64,000 bases of DNA from contig NZ_CP015225.1 of assembly GCF_001623525.1 (NCBI RefSeq), positions 1,798,001 to 1,862,000 of the forward strand. Reading direction: 5' to 3'. Shown piece by piece: positions 63,909 to 64,000 of the stretch (its first letter is position 1; the number at the start of each line of letters is the position of its first letter). A program made the position numbers and the translations under genes. The notes beneath the pieces are model-generated. The model saw nothing but the letters and a program-made list of their open reading frames with translations. It was not told the origin of the DNA and searched no databases. Source of the DNA: Pseudomonas fluorescens. GTDB lineage: Bacteria > Pseudomonadota > Gammaproteobacteria > Pseudomonadales > Pseudomonadaceae.

Positions 63909-64000
63909 ATGCGCTTGCAACTTAACGATGTTGTGCAGGAATTCATCGTATCCAATGGGAGAATAGCCCATAGCTATTTCTCTCTTTCCGAAAAGATTAT
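63909..64000 (+). CDS. Start of a further gene (cut by window edge)
   Basis: ATG at 63909 with AGGAG seven bases upstream opens a frame of 30 codons to the end (MRLQLNDVVQEFIVSNGRI...). Too short to identify; same direction as the cluster and likely part of it. Confidence 0.6.
   Translation, partial: MRLQLNDVVQEFIVSNGRIAHSYFSLSEKI

Overview
The window looks like a chromosomal segment of a fluorescent Pseudomonas (P. fluorescens complex). The reasons are the high GC and strong GC3 bias, several copies of the short palindromic REP/REPIN family with cores such as GAGCAAGCTCCCTCGCCAC, a BdlA-like chemoreceptor, a DUF6124/DUF3077-type gene with its typical structured leader, many LysR regulators, and an edb/ebo-type gene cluster of the kind known from P. 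fluorescens. No rRNA, tRNA, insertion sequence, phage or CRISPR array was seen.

Layout. 1-5386 (minus): a compact seven-gene operon with mostly ATGA overlaps. It encodes a thermostable-hemolysin-family protein, an AMP-dependent ligase, a heme-oxygenase-like diiron protein, an SDR, an exported TPR protein, an OmpR-type response regulator and a sensor kinase cut by the window edge. 5586-15131: a generic metabolic and regulatory stretch with an amidase, four LysR regulators, an EamA and an MFS transporter, a VOC protein and a GST. 15132-23773: a PNPOx-FNR-ferredoxin fusion, two paralogous hybrid histidine kinases around one NarL-type regulator, a lipoprotein with a palindrome-rich leader, and a PAS-PAS chemoreceptor. 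23858-27496: LysR/GST, a PLP-dependent dehydratase and an AraC regulator.

27739-43652 (plus) is the most interesting region: about 16 kb, apparently one transcription unit. It begins with the six ebo genes (here a VTT-membrane/sugar-phosphate-cyclase fusion, then UbiA, EboA, TatD-like, TIM-barrel and phosphodiesterase genes, tightly overlapping). It continues into an accessory block of two exported proteins with a single CxxCH motif, each followed by a large protein without a signal peptide (794 and 602 aa, paralogues), an exported 306-aa protein and a beta-propeller-like protein. Ebo clusters are linked in other bacteria to export or processing of a secondary metabolite, and in P. fluorescens to repelling nematodes. 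The accessory block suggests a periplasmic redox or maturation step not described by the ebo core.

43653-57540: a tandem array of about 283-bp REP-containing units, an SDR, a 1391-aa repetitive type-I-secretion-type protein with three almost identical 462-bp repeats, a DUF6124 gene with a hairpin leader, a LuxR-type regulator whose receiver has lost its phospho-acceptor, a complete type I secretion system (ABC, HlyD, TolC-like) on the minus strand, and a MarR-GNAT fusion with its own palindrome. 57699-64000: a TetR gene diverges from the start of a small biosynthetic operon (reductase, AMP-ligase-like enzyme with a degenerate P-loop, HAD phosphatase, FAD monooxygenase and the start of another gene) that runs off the window. 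Its leader holds an intrinsic terminator and an 11-bp-spaced direct repeat.
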